From a bacterium (GTDB taxonomy: Bacteria; Eremiobacterota; Eremiobacteria; Baltobacterales; Baltobacteraceae): a stretch of DNA of 49,801 nucleotides. The stretch lies in NCBI GenBank assembly GCA_021784715.1, contig JAJYHP010000091.1, forward strand, positions 1 to 49,801. Reading direction: 5' to 3'. A program made the position numbers and the translations under genes. Numbering within the stretch: position 1 is the first letter of the stretch; each line of letters begins with the position of its first letter. The notes under the pieces were generated by a model. That model was given only the letters and a program-made list of their open reading frames with translations. It ran no database searches and was not told the origin of the DNA. Positions 16,863 through 25,338 of this stretch are shown here, piece by piece.

Positions 16863-18347
16863 TTAGTACTTTCCGTTATTTTCTTCGTAGCCACGAGACA
16901 TCGAGAGCGCCTCTTTGGTGACCGACGCCAAGAACTCATCGTTCGTGCGCGTTTGGGCCATTTTATCGAGGATGATCTCGGTGATATCGCCGCTGTTGAG
17001 CACGGCGGTCGCGCGACGAAGCATCCAGATCTTGCGCATCTCCTCGTTGGAGAGCAAGAGCTCTTCGTGGCGTGTTCCCGAGCGTTTGATATCGACGGCG
17101 GGGAAGACGCGCGATTCCGCGAGTTTCCGGGTAAGGTTGAGTTCCATATTTCCGGTACCTTTGAACTCTTCGAAAATAATGTCGTCCATCTTCGAGCCGG
17201 TCTCGATGAGCGCCGTTGCGATGATGGTCAACGATCCGCCTTCTTCGATTTTACGCGCCGCGCCGAAAAAGCGTTTCGGTTTATGTAATGACGCGGTGTC
17301 GAGACCGCCGGAGAGCGTTCGCCCGGAATTCGGGACGACTTGGTTGTACGCACGCGCGAGACGGGTGATCGAGTCGAGAAGAATAACGACGTCCTTCCCC
17401 ATTTCGACGAGCCGTTTGGCGCGCTCCATCGTGAGCTCGGCGACCGCGGTGTGATTCTCCGGATGTTCGTCGAAGGTCGATGCGACGACCTCGCCGTCGA
17501 TCGTCCGCTGCATATCGGTAACTTCTTCGGGGCGCTCGTCCACGAGCAGCGCGATGATATGCGCTTCGGGATGATTGATCGATATCGAGTTGGCGATATT
17601 CTTGAGAAGCGTCGTCTTACCGGCTTTCGGCGGCGAGACGATCAGCGCGCGCTGCCCTTTCCCGATCGGACAGAAAAGATCGATGACGCGCGTCGATAGC
17701 TGCGTCGCGCGAACCTCGAGTTTGAAGCGCTCGTTGGGATAGATCGGGGTGCCCTTTTCAAAGAGCTTCCGCACGCCCATTTTCTCGATATCGATCTCGT
17801 TCACGCGGTCGACGCGCAGGAGGCCGAAATATTTCTCGCCCTCTTTCGGCCGGCGCACGGTCGCGTCGACGCGGTCGCCGCGTCGCAGATCGGCACGTCG
17901 TATCTGCGCCTGGCTGACGTAAACGTCTTCGTTCCCGATTACGTAACCAGCGCGCCGCAAAAAGCCGTAGCCCTCGGGGAGGATATCGAGGATTCCGCTC
18001 GCGCTCTCGATGCCGGATCGCGCTTGTTGAGCGGCAAGAATCTGGAGAACGATCTCGTCCTTCTTCACTTTCGCCGGCGTGGCGATCTCGATAGAAAACT
18101 CTTTCGCGATCTCGACGAGTTCGCTCTTACTTTTTTCTTCGAGTTGCGCTGCCGTCAGCATCGGCGGCGCCTGCGCCTCGCTCTGGGAGAATGCTTCCGG
18201 TTGAGGAAAGCCGGCATTGTTATGGCGACGTCGCGAACGGCGGCGGCGGCCTCCACTGGGCGGGCGGCCATTTTCGTTGGGGCGGTGATCGAGTTGCAGG
18301 GGAGGCTCACTCTCGCAGCGTCCGCGCGCATTCACCAGCGACTTCAT
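16863..18347 (-). CDS. rho: Transcription termination factor Rho
   Basis: 494 residues from ATG 18347. An Arg-rich N-terminal extension (about residues 25-45, [13 protein letters not shown]) precedes the Rho N-terminal helix bundle ([12 protein letters not shown]), the cold-shock-like RNA-binding domain ([11 protein letters not shown].. [11 protein letters not shown]), and the RecA-type motor with Walker [16 protein letters not shown], Walker [17 protein letters not shown], and [19 protein letters not shown]. Rho is the helicase that terminates untranslated transcripts. The frame is open to 18428, but a promoter (18436-18465) would start transcription close to that codon, so 18347 with a leader of about 80 nt is preferred. 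The C-terminus is EENNGKY. It leads the rho-rlu-aroF-TPR operon. Confidence 0.95.
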   Translation of the reverse strand: MKSLVNARGRCESEPPLQLDHRPNENGRPPSGGRRRRSRRRHNNAGFPQPEAFSQSEAQAPPMLTAAQLEEKSKSELVEIAKEFSIEIATPAKVKKDEIVLQILAAQQARSGIESASGILDILPEGYGFLRRAGYVIGNEDVYVSQAQIRRADLRRGDRVDATVRRPKEGEKYFGLLRVDRVNEIDIEKMGVRKLFEKGTPIYPNERFKLEVRATQLSTRVIDLFCPIGKGQRALIVSPPKAGKTTLLKNIANSISINHPEAHIIALLVDERPEEVTDMQRTIDGEVVASTFDEHPENHTAVAELTMERAKRLVEMGKDVVILLDSITRLARAYNQVVPNSGRTLSGGLDTASLHKPKRFFGAARKIEEGGSLTIIATALIETGSKMDDIIFEEFKGTGNMELNLTRKLAESRVFPAVDIKRSGTRHEELLLSNEEMRKIWMLRRATAVLNSGDITEIILDKMAQTRTNDEFLASVTKEALSMSRGYEENNGKY

Positions 18348-18435
18348 CGGGCTACGCCGCGACGGTGGGTGAGTGTGAGCGGGAGGGAATAGATTGCGCC
18401 GGGCGAGTCGATAGCGACTCAACGGCACCTCAGAG

Positions 18436-18465
18436 GTTATAGCACGGGATCGATGCTCCCTTCAA
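18436..18465 (-). promoter_or_regulatory. Predicted sigma70-type promoter of the rho operon
   Basis: On the minus strand TTGAAG (18460-18465) and TATAAC (18436-18441) are separated by 18 nt. The -10 is preceded by TGC, an extended -10. The start point would be near 18428-18430, leaving about 80 nt of untranslated leader before the rho ATG at 18347. Sequence evidence only. Confidence 0.6.
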
Positions 18466-18534
18466 GCGCCGTGCGTAACGTTCTCTTTATATCTTTCTTT
18501 ATAGAGGAGCCGAGTGTTGCACGCGAGGATCGAT

Positions 18535-18951
18535 CTACGCCGCAATGCGCGAGAGCTCGGCGCGAGCCAGGTCGCGGAGATCGTCGGCGCGGCCGGCGTC
18601 AAGCGCGAGCGTCGGCGTCGCCCGCAGCGAGCAGAGCAGATAGATGTACGGGCGATGCAGGCGGTAGGGGAGCGGACGGTGCTCGCGCAGGTCGTCGAGC
18701 AACTCGGGATCGGGCACCAGCACCCTCGCGTTGCTGTGGCCGAAGCCACGCAGGGCATCGAGCAGCGCGAGCAGCGCTCCATACGCTGCTGCCCGTTCGG
18801 CGCACTCTTCCGGCGCGGCGATGGAGAATGGAACGCGCACGAGTTGCGAGCTCCGACCGCGCCGGATGCGAGCGATGAGGACGGCGTTGCCCGTCGCTGC
18901 GGCCGCGTAGCCGTAGTCGACCAGAACCCGGTGAAGCGACGTATTACGCAT
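18535..18951 (-). CDS. Small RNase-H-fold-like protein under a putative SOS promoter
   Basis: 138 residues. The pattern LVDYGYAAAATGNAVLIARI, a helix with AAYGALLALLDALRGFG, and ARVLVPDPELLDDL resembles the order of RNase-HI/reverse-transcriptase-like (RVT_3) proteins: D in the first strand, AEYEALLAGL in the helix, SDS.L in the fourth strand. If that alignment is right, the first and third acidic residues survive but the helix Glu is Ala, so catalysis is doubtful. Confidence in the fold is modest. GAGG precedes ATG 18951 by 7 nt. The promoter upstream contains a perfect LexA-box-like palindrome (see 18971-18998), the strongest clue to function: DNA-damage induction. It is followed by a separate promoter for rho. 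Confidence 0.6.
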   Translation of the reverse strand: MRNTSLHRVLVDYGYAAAATGNAVLIARIRRGRSSQLVRVPFSIAAPEECAERAAAYGALLALLDALRGFGHSNARVLVPDPELLDDLREHRPLPYRLHRPYIYLLCSLRATPTLALDAGRADDLRDLARAELSRIAA

Positions 18952-18970
18952 GCATGGACCTCACGGTCAG

Positions 18971-18998
18971 CATATATCGAACATACGTTCGCTGTCAA
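18971..18998 (-). promoter_or_regulatory. Promoter with embedded LexA-type SOS box
   Basis: Minus strand: TTGACA (18993-18998), 16-nt spacer, TATATG (18971-18976), or TATGCT at 18969-18974 with an 18-nt spacer. Between them, 18978-18991 reads CGAACATACGTTCG. This fits the Bacillus/actinobacterial LexA consensus CGAACRNRYGTTYG at every position. The operator covers the spacer, where a bound repressor would block RNA polymerase. The -35 overlaps the last codons of the GT4 gene. The downstream gene starts at 18951, about 20 nt from the -10. Confidence 0.75.
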
Positions 18999-20128
18999 GC
19001 CGGCGTTGCGAGCCTCGCGATTGCCTCTTGATAGATCTCGACGCAACGAGCGGCGAGGCTGCGCGCATCGAAGCGACGCGCTGCGGCGAGCATCTCCTCG
19101 CGACTGACGACCGCCGGCGATTCCGCCTCCATCGCCAGGGCAAAGCTCCGCGCCTCCGGAGCGAGCAGGCGCGCACAACCCCCGAGAACGTCGCGATTCT
19201 GCGGCGAGTCTGCGGCGAAGACCGGCAAGCCGGCGGCGAGCGCCTCGACCTGCACGAGCCCCTGGGTCTCGGTCAGGCTCGGAAAGAGAAAGGCATCGGC
19301 GCTGGCATAGTAATCTGGAAGCGACGTGCGCGGCAGCGCGCCGAGAAAGCGCACGCGCTCCTCCAGCGCGCGATCCCGCACGAGTGCTTCCAAGGCATCG
19401 CGCTCGGGGCCGTCGCCGATAAATGCGAGCCGCACGTTCGAGGAGCGCACCTGCGCGAGCGCTTCGACGACGATATCGAGGTTTTTCTCGAGCGCGAGCC
19501 GACCGACGGCGAGATAGAGCCGATCGTCGGCACCCGCGCCCATTGCCTCGCGGAGTTCTTGGCGTCTTCGCCCGCGCGCGAAAAACGCGACGTCGATGCC
19601 GCTCGGGAGCACTTCGATGCGCCCGTCGACCCCTAATTCTCGCAAGCGATGCTCCATTGCCGAGGTCGGAACGATGACCGCGGCGACGGCATTCGCGAAA
19701 CGGCGGGTAAGCTCCGAAGCGGCGTAACGCGTCGCCCGTGCTTCGAAAGGAACGTAGTGGGCGTACGCTTCCAACTGCGTGTGATAGGTATAGACGGTCG
19801 GGTGCCCGTAGCGGCGCGCGTACCGCAACCCCATCCACCCGGTGACGAACGGCGAATGAAGATGGAGAACGTCGAGTTGCGCGACGCGATGAGCGATCTC
19901 GCTCCGTCGTAGAACGGGAACGGTAAGCCGATAATCGCTCTGCGTCGGAAGCGGCAGCGATGGAATGCGAATGACACCGGCATCGTAGCGCGCTTCGGGA
20001 TGGCGCGGCGTAAAGACGGTGACTTCGTGCCCTAATTCCGTAAGAAATGCGCGTAGCGTATCGACGGCGGTCACGACCCCGTTGACCACCGGATGATAGA
20101 CTTCGGTAAAGAGCCCGACCCTCAACAT
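18995..20128 (-). CDS. GT4-family glycosyltransferase
   Basis: 377 residues with the GT-B architecture. N-terminal acceptor domain: FTEVYHPVVNGVVTAVDTLR, VLHLHSPFVTGWMGL, YTYHTQLEAYAHYV. C-terminal donor domain: LAVGRLALEKNLDIVVEALA, LAFIGDGPERDALEAL, VRFLGALPRTSLPDYYASAD, FLFPSLTETQGLVQVEALAAG with the retaining-enzyme E-x7-E pattern. It resembles the MgtA/PimB-like group that transfers sugars to diacylglycerol or phosphatidylinositol-type lipids, but the acceptor is unknown. ATG 20128. No partner gene adjoins it; its end overlaps the -35 of the SOS-type promoter. Confidence 0.88.
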   Translation of the reverse strand: MLRVGLFTEVYHPVVNGVVTAVDTLRAFLTELGHEVTVFTPRHPEARYDAGVIRIPSLPLPTQSDYRLTVPVLRRSEIAHRVAQLDVLHLHSPFVTGWMGLRYARRYGHPTVYTYHTQLEAYAHYVPFEARATRYAASELTRRFANAVAAVIVPTSAMEHRLRELGVDGRIEVLPSGIDVAFFARGRRRQELREAMGAGADDRLYLAVGRLALEKNLDIVVEALAQVRSSNVRLAFIGDGPERDALEALVRDRALEERVRFLGALPRTSLPDYYASADAFLFPSLTETQGLVQVEALAAGLPVFAADSPQNRDVLGGCARLLAPEARSFALAMEAESPAVVSREEMLAAARRFDARSLAARCVEIYQEAIARLATPA

Positions 20129-20506
20129 CGCCGGGTTCGGATTCCACTCGGCGTACCCCGGGCCTTTATGGGTTCCGACAAGGAGTCTCCTTCGGGGAGT
20201 CGACTTTTAGCATAGGAGCCCCGCGGAAGCGGCATGCTATAGTCCGCCCGGTCGACGGCCACATTGCCCGACCCGGCCGCCCCGCGGCCCATCCGAGCGG
20301 AACCCACTGCTTACCCCGATTACGAAAACGTGCAGTGATCCGCCCCGATCCTTGGCGTTTCCCCTCCATGGTCTCGAGGGATCCGTCAACCACCACTCCA
20401 TAAACGACCGGCGCTCTTGCTCGCCACCGCCGCACAACACGTGTGCGACACCGTGCCTGGAAGACGCCCGAACGCGAAAGGAACGCGGTTGATAGGACGA
20501 AGGCCC
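20129..20506. other. Divergent intergenic region between GT4 and the YabE-like gene
   Basis: 378 nt with no credible gene. It must contain promoters for both neighbours. TATAGC/TATAGT-like hexamers occur around 20230-20240, but I found no convincing -35 partner. I looked for a c-di-AMP (ydaO) riboswitch, common before peptidoglycan-lytic genes of this kind, and did not find its conserved core. Confidence 0.5.
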
Positions 20507-21526
20507 ATGCGCCGACTCCATCTGATTTTTGTAGGCTTGCTCGGAGCAGGCTTCGCACTGGGTGCCTCCTTCATCGCGCCGACCACGGCCGTGCGCGCGG
20601 CGGAGCCCACCACCTACTCCGTCATCTTCCAAGACGGCTCGCGGAGCACGCCATACCGGAGTACCGCCGCCAACGTCGGCCAATTTCTCATCGAGCGCGG
20701 CATCCACGTGGCGCCCGGCGATGAGGTCGTGCCCGCGCCCGCCGCTCCGCTCAGCAACGGCGCGACGATTATCTACCGGCGCGCAATTCACGTTACGTTC
20801 CTGAATGGTGCCTCGGTAGAGCATGTTGCGACGACGGCACAGGATGTCGGTTCGTTTCTCTCCATGCAAGGGGTGAAGATCGGGAAATTCGATAAGGTAT
20901 TTCCTTCGCTCGGAACCACGCTGCACGACGGTGCACGCATTCGGATCTTACATATCGTTGCGTGGGATCGCGACGTCCTCGTCCCGGTTCGCGTCGGCAC
21001 GATCCATCGACTCGATACACACATGCGTGTCGGCGCGCGGAAAATCGTCGCCGAGGGTTCGATCGGCGAACGTCGCGTTGATTTTCGCTACTTCAAATAC
21101 CCCAATGGCATCGTCCGTCGCATCGCGCTCTCGTCGACGACCGTGCACCCCGCGCACCCGCGCATCGTTCTCGACGGCGTCGGCGATATCGGCGCGTTCT
21201 CGAATTTCACGTCGCGGAGCATCGGTAAGATGCAGTTGCGCGCGGTGCATGCAATCAGCATGGTTGCAACCGCCTACACGCCGTGGTGTGCCGGTTGCAG
21301 CGGCATCACTGCAACGGGCGAACGTGCCGGGCACGGTATCGTTGCCGTCGATCCGCGCGTCATTCCCTTGGGAACCAAACTCTTTATTCCCGGCTACGGG
21401 TACGCCGTGGCCGGCGATACCGGCGGTGCGATCGTCGGCAATCGCATCGATCTCGGATTCGATTCCCAGCGTGCGGCAATGGAATTCGGACGCCGGAAGA
21501 TCGTCGTCTTCGCCATCAAAGGGTGA
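20507..21526 (+). CDS. YabE-like cell-wall protein: DUF348 x2, G5, 3D domain
   Basis: 339 residues. Signal peptide/anchor (about 1-31, HLIFVGLLGAGFALGASFIA). Two DUF348 ubiquitin-like repeats (about 38-85 and 88-135, each with a F..GS/A.T-type start and V..FL...G pattern). G5-type region (about 140-215). C-terminal 3D domain (about 245-339) with ATAYTPWCAGCSGITATG, VAVDPRVIPLGTKLFIPGYG, and GDTGGAIVGNRIDLGF, which has the three conserved Asp that name the domain. This is the YabE/stationary-phase Rpf-like arrangement, probably a lytic transglycosylase acting on peptidoglycan. ATG 20507 has AAGG and AGGA upstream. It overlaps ksgA by GTGA, matching the yabE..ksgA order of Firmicutes (without rnmV between). 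Confidence 0.88.
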   Translation: MRRLHLIFVGLLGAGFALGASFIAPTTAVRAAEPTTYSVIFQDGSRSTPYRSTAANVGQFLIERGIHVAPGDEVVPAPAAPLSNGATIIYRRAIHVTFLNGASVEHVATTAQDVGSFLSMQGVKIGKFDKVFPSLGTTLHDGARIRILHIVAWDRDVLVPVRVGTIHRLDTHMRVGARKIVAEGSIGERRVDFRYFKYPNGIVRRIALSSTTVHPAHPRIVLDGVGDIGAFSNFTSRSIGKMQLRAVHAISMVATAYTPWCAGCSGITATGERAGHGIVAVDPRVIPLGTKLFIPGYGYAVAGDTGGAIVGNRIDLGFDSQRAAMEFGRRKIVVFAIKG

Positions 21527-22347
21527 GCGCGCGCGGTCTACTAAACGCGGCGGGGTTACACCCGAAGAAGCGTTTCGGACAGAATTTTCTGCTCGACGAA
21601 TCGCTCTGCATTAAAATCGCAGATCTCGCCCGCGCCGACGCGCCGGAATTTATCGTTGAGGTCGGCCCGGGCACCGGCGCGCTCACGGCCGCGCTCGCGC
21701 GCGACGGCGTTCCCGTCCGCGCGCTCGAGATCGATCGCGATCTCGTCGCCCTTCTACGCGAACGCGCGGATCTTCCATCGCTTGAAATTCTCGAAGCCGA
21801 CGCACTGAGCTATGCGTGGCCGGAGTCGAAATTTCAGCGCTGGCATGTCGCCGGGAACCTTCCCTACAACATCGCGACGCCGCTCTTGGTGCGACTGGCA
21901 CAGCTCCCCGACGGCCCGCAGCGTATCGTCGCGATGATTCAAAAAGATGTCGCCGACCGTCTGCTTGCCGCGCCCGGCACGCCGGCCTACGGTAGCCTCA
22001 CCGTCGCGGTAAGCAACGCAATGAGGATCGAACGCGCGTTGACGCTGGGTCCCGGTGCGTTTTATCCGCGTCCGAAGGTCGATTCGACGGTTATCGTACT
22101 CGATCGGCGCGCACGTCCGTTGGTCGAACCGATCGACCCGGTGCTCTTCGAGAAGGTCGTCCGCGGATCGTTCGCGTATCGCCGAAAGACTTTAGCAAAC
22201 TCGCTTTCGCGCGCGCTCTCCGTCGAGCGCGGCGAGATACTCATCGCCATGCAGACGGCTGGAATTGACGAAGATGAACGCGGAGAACGGCTCGACATCG
22301 ATAGTTTCGCCCGGTTGGCCGACGCATTGGCGCGAAGGGGCTTTTAA
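21523..22347 (+). CDS. ksgA: 16S rRNA (adenine1518/1519-N6)-dimethyltransferase
   Basis: 274 residues from GTG 21523. KsgA dimethylates two adenines in the 3' hairpin of 16S rRNA, late in small-subunit assembly. Motifs: KKRFGQNFLLDE (start), VEVGPGTGALTAAL (SAM loop), LEIDRDLVALL, VAGNLPYNIATPLL (NLPY catalytic motif), and GAFYPRPKVDSTVI. The start forms a GTGA overlap with the YabE-like stop and agrees with the family N-terminus. Its 3' end overlaps the CPBP gene by about 74 nt. Confidence 0.96.
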   Translation: MSARGLLNAAGLHPKKRFGQNFLLDESLCIKIADLARADAPEFIVEVGPGTGALTAALARDGVPVRALEIDRDLVALLRERADLPSLEILEADALSYAWPESKFQRWHVAGNLPYNIATPLLVRLAQLPDGPQRIVAMIQKDVADRLLAAPGTPAYGSLTVAVSNAMRIERALTLGPGAFYPRPKVDSTVIVLDRRARPLVEPIDPVLFEKVVRGSFAYRRKTLANSLSRALSVERGEILIAMQTAGIDEDERGERLDIDSFARLADALARRGF

Positions 22348-23050
22348 AGGCTCCTCGGTAGCCCTGCTGGTTTTTGGGCTGATCGGCCTGGCCGTCGCCT
22401 GCGCCGTCCTTGCGTTGATCGCGTATATCGTCGTCGACCCATCGACGCTTTCGGTCCTCGCGCGCTCGCCGAAAAATCTCCCGGTTACCGCGGTACTGAT
22501 CGTCCAACTTGCGTTTGAATTGCCGCCGATCTTCGTCCTGATGGCGATGCTTCCACGCGTTGCGCTCTATTCGTGGGAGGAGCTCGGTCTGCGAATGCCT
22601 TCGGCGAACGCGCTTCTCTATGTCGTCGGCGGGTTCGCAGCTGCGATCCTCGTCGGCGACGGCGGCTCCGCCCTGGTCGAGCATCTCTCCCATCATCCCC
22701 ACCACATGCAAGACGTCGCGAAGATGTTCGAGAGCATCCGGCACACGCCGGCGCTCGTCGCATTCGTTCTCTACGGCGTGGTCGTCGCTCCGATCGCCGA
22801 AGAGTTGATCTTCCGAGGCTTCCTCTTCAATCTCGGCTTACGCTATGGAAATTTCTGGGTCGGTGCAATCTTTAGTTCGCTCCTCTTCGGAGCGGCGCAC
22901 GGCGATCTCGAACTCTTTCTGCCGCTCTCGCTGGTCGGTTTCGTCCTCGCAACCGTTTACTATCGTTCGAAAAATCTCGTTGCCTCGATGCTGACGCATG
23001 CCTCGTTTAATGCGATCGCGTTCGCGGCGCTTTCGAACCTCAAGCATTAG
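22274..23050 (+). CDS. CPBP-family intramembrane metalloprotease
   Basis: 258 residues with about seven hydrophobic segments. The CPBP (CAAX protease and bacteriocin-processing, ABI) motifs are seen: IAEELIFRGFLFNLG (EExxxR), LLFGAAHGD (H in the next helix) and LTHASFNAIAF (final His). Intramembrane proteolysis of an unknown substrate is expected. ATG 22274 lies inside ksgA, and I see no later start that keeps the first membrane helix, so the overlap is probably real. It is likely co-transcribed with ksgA. Convergent with the next CPBP gene. Confidence 0.85.
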   Translation: MNAENGSTSIVSPGWPTHWREGAFKGSSVALLVFGLIGLAVACAVLALIAYIVVDPSTLSVLARSPKNLPVTAVLIVQLAFELPPIFVLMAMLPRVALYSWEELGLRMPSANALLYVVGGFAAAILVGDGGSALVEHLSHHPHHMQDVAKMFESIRHTPALVAFVLYGVVVAPIAEELIFRGFLFNLGLRYGNFWVGAIFSSLLFGAAHGDLELFLPLSLVGFVLATVYYRSKNLVASMLTHASFNAIAFAALSNLKH

Positions 23051-23278
23051 CCGTTTTTCTTAATAGCCTCGGATTGGTTCTTCGCGAGCCGTCCGCATCC
23101 AGCGGCCTGCTGCAGCGCCCCTCGCGCTGCGGACGCTTTCAATTCCACTGACCCCCTGTTTGTGTCGCGCGATCTCGTACCCGCGCGGCACACGATCCGC
23201 CGACAGCCACGCGTGCGTGCATGCGATACCAAGAAGCCTGTAATACGCTTTACCCCACGATCTGTTCCGGTCAACGCG

Positions 23279-23929
23279 TTAGGCACCACCCAGGTTCCCC
23301 AAAGCGTGGAGGAACACGCCGTACCACAGGTTTGATGTCCTCTGATAGATATACCCTGTAACGAGCGCAAGTGGAAGCGCCGAAAATACTTCAAAAAGCA
23401 CGCGAGGTAGTGCGACATTCCCAAGCAGCAGCACGAAGTGCGCACTCGAGAAAAGCAGCGCCGAGATTATCGTACCGAGCTGGAATGACCAGACCTTCCT
23501 TCGTCCAAATCGCGTTCGATTGAGCGAGGTTTGAATTGCACCGCGAAAGGCAAATTCCTCGGCAACCGACGCAAGCAACACGCCGGTTGCAAGCCAAAGA
23601 TACCATATCGTCGAGTGACCGAAAAACAGGCCCTGGAGGTTCGCTGCAGCTACCGCAATCCCAAATGCGATCATCCACACCCACCAGATTCTTCGAATTG
23701 CATCGACTATGCTGCCGATGGGAAAATACGGATGACCGCGGTGTCGCTGAACGATAACGACCGCGAGAGTTACGAGCAGGATCCCAATAGCTTGACCGAG
23801 AGCGAGCCATGGATCGCGCGCATCGGCTCGATTAGCGAAGACTCCAACGACGTTCAGCGCAATGAGGAACGCATACAAAAACCCTGCGTCGGTCCACGCG
23901 CCGACTTCGTTGGTTTCACGAGTTATCAT
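23279..23929 (-). CDS. Second CPBP-family intramembrane metalloprotease, unrelated in detail
   Basis: 216 residues, about six hydrophobic segments, with the CPBP motifs VAEEFAFRGAIQTSLN, SSAHFVLLLG and FLHALGNLGG. It shares only these motifs with the neighbour at 22274. The base composition is visibly lower in GC than the housekeeping genes around it. It sits at the edge of the mobile-element region (to about 26.9 kb), suggesting acquired DNA. No RBS of note precedes ATG 23929. No bacteriocin or immunity partner is visible, so self-immunity or signalling roles are speculative. Confidence 0.8.
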   Translation of the reverse strand: MITRETNEVGAWTDAGFLYAFLIALNVVGVFANRADARDPWLALGQAIGILLVTLAVVIVQRHRGHPYFPIGSIVDAIRRIWWVWMIAFGIAVAAANLQGLFFGHSTIWYLWLATGVLLASVAEEFAFRGAIQTSLNRTRFGRRKVWSFQLGTIISALLFSSAHFVLLLGNVALPRVLFEVFSALPLALVTGYIYQRTSNLWYGVFLHALGNLGGA

Positions 23930-24112
23930 GAACTACCATGGAGGCGACAATCCGTGAGTAAATGTCGTATCTTCGCATTCGACGATGTCGTTCGATGACA
24001 ACGTTCGGCATCCTACAATCGAGCACGTCGACGTTTCGAGGGCTATACGGTCGCCGGATGCTCCGTAACTCAAGTAACGTAACACGCTAGATCGCGCCGG
24101 TCAGCGGAGGCG

Positions 24113-25042
24113 CTATTCGGGTTCTCGTAATTTGAGATACGTGACGAAGGGTAGGATATACGGCATCCGCTTCTTCCGAGCATGGAGATGCACGAAACGA
24201 ATCGCGACGCGATCGTACACACGCCCGGCGTAGCGATACGGAGCATCGGCGCGCTCGGAGGCGATGTAGCGTGCGCCATCGATATCGGCGAAATCGACCG
24301 TCCAGGGGATACGGGTACCCGGACCGGTGACGAAATTGAGCGCGATACGCGCGCGGATCGTCGCATAGGTCTTGGTATCGATCCAGAGATCGCGCAAGCG
24401 ATAGTTCCCGTTCACGCGTACGGGTCGCAGCACCAGGTGATAACACCGGTGCGTACCGATCGTGTCTTCGCCGGCCAGCGTGATGACGTACCGGCGTTCG
24501 TAGGCGACGACCGTCGTAATAACGTGTAGCTTTGATCCACGCGATTGCATGGGCGGCGGGCGACGGAGCGGGTCGTGGAATTCTGCCCGAATCTCGCGGA
24601 CGAGCTGCGCGGAATCAGGCGCTCCGCCGACGTTCCCGACGGCCCCATTCCCGAGCGAAAACGAATAGTTCGGCGCGAGCACCGGCACGCCGATAAAATC
24701 CTGATTCGGCGCCGGATCGATCGGTGGGCCGCAGGGCGGCAATATCGGCGGCAACCTGTTCGTCGTGAACGGCGCGGCAACCGTCATCGGAGCGATCGCT
24801 ATAAAGCAGAACTTCACACCTCGCCCCCGAGCGGGGTGGGCACGCTCGTAGTCGCTGACGGTATCGACCCAGATGTGTCCGTTGCGTGCATTGTAGGCAG
24901 AGCGAAAATTCTCCACACGCCTACCAGTCTTATCGTGAACGCTGATACGAACGCTATAATTGATGCGGGGTGGGTATACCTGCGTATCCCAATAAGTGCG
25001 CGCTTTGGCGAATATTTGATAGGCAAGCGCTGAAGCGATCAT
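24113..25042 (-). CDS. Hypothetical protein, outer-membrane-lipoprotein-sorting-like pattern
   Basis: 309 residues from ATG 25042, chosen because GAGGAA lies 6 nt upstream; the frame is open to 25093. The protein is beta-rich: Y-S-V-R-I-S-V-H-D and GHIWVDTVSDYERAH early on, then VAYERRYVITLAGEDTIGTH, LRDLWIDTKTYATIRARIAL, IPWTVDFADIDGARYIASER and a basic ending. The last half recalls LolA-fold proteins (LWID..T..I......), usually periplasmic. No signal peptide is visible at this start, so either the export signal is lost or the true start lies upstream. Single gene, moderately low GC, between a CPBP protease and an insertion sequence. No firm function. Confidence 0.5.
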   Translation of the reverse strand: MIASALAYQIFAKARTYWDTQVYPPRINYSVRISVHDKTGRRVENFRSAYNARNGHIWVDTVSDYERAHPARGRGVKFCFIAIAPMTVAAPFTTNRLPPILPPCGPPIDPAPNQDFIGVPVLAPNYSFSLGNGAVGNVGGAPDSAQLVREIRAEFHDPLRRPPPMQSRGSKLHVITTVVAYERRYVITLAGEDTIGTHRCYHLVLRPVRVNGNYRLRDLWIDTKTYATIRARIALNFVTGPGTRIPWTVDFADIDGARYIASERADAPYRYAGRVYDRVAIRFVHLHARKKRMPYILPFVTYLKLREPE

Positions 25043-25338
25043 CGTTCGTTCCTCGAGATTCAGTCCATTACCGGCGAATCGTGCTATCGGCACACTGCAA
25101 TTTCGAGCGTTCTACAGATCCGTAGGGCTCGACCGATGCGCTCGGCGGCCTCAAGTACGACGATAGCGAGTGAAATCCTTTCGTTTTCGCTACGGTTCTG
25201 TTGGGGCGATCCAACACCGTTTATGGCTTCGTGCATCGAGAATTGTGCTGACGCGGCGCGGGCTATTTTCGGATTCGGCGCCGAAGTTGGTTCTGAAACG
25301 ACGCTCGATGAGGAAGCAAAGCCGCACGGTTATGACCG

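Noticed and set aside
20129..20506. c-di-AMP (ydaO) riboswitch before the YabE-like gene.
   Set aside because: The conserved riboswitch core is not found; only isolated GGAACC-like pieces.
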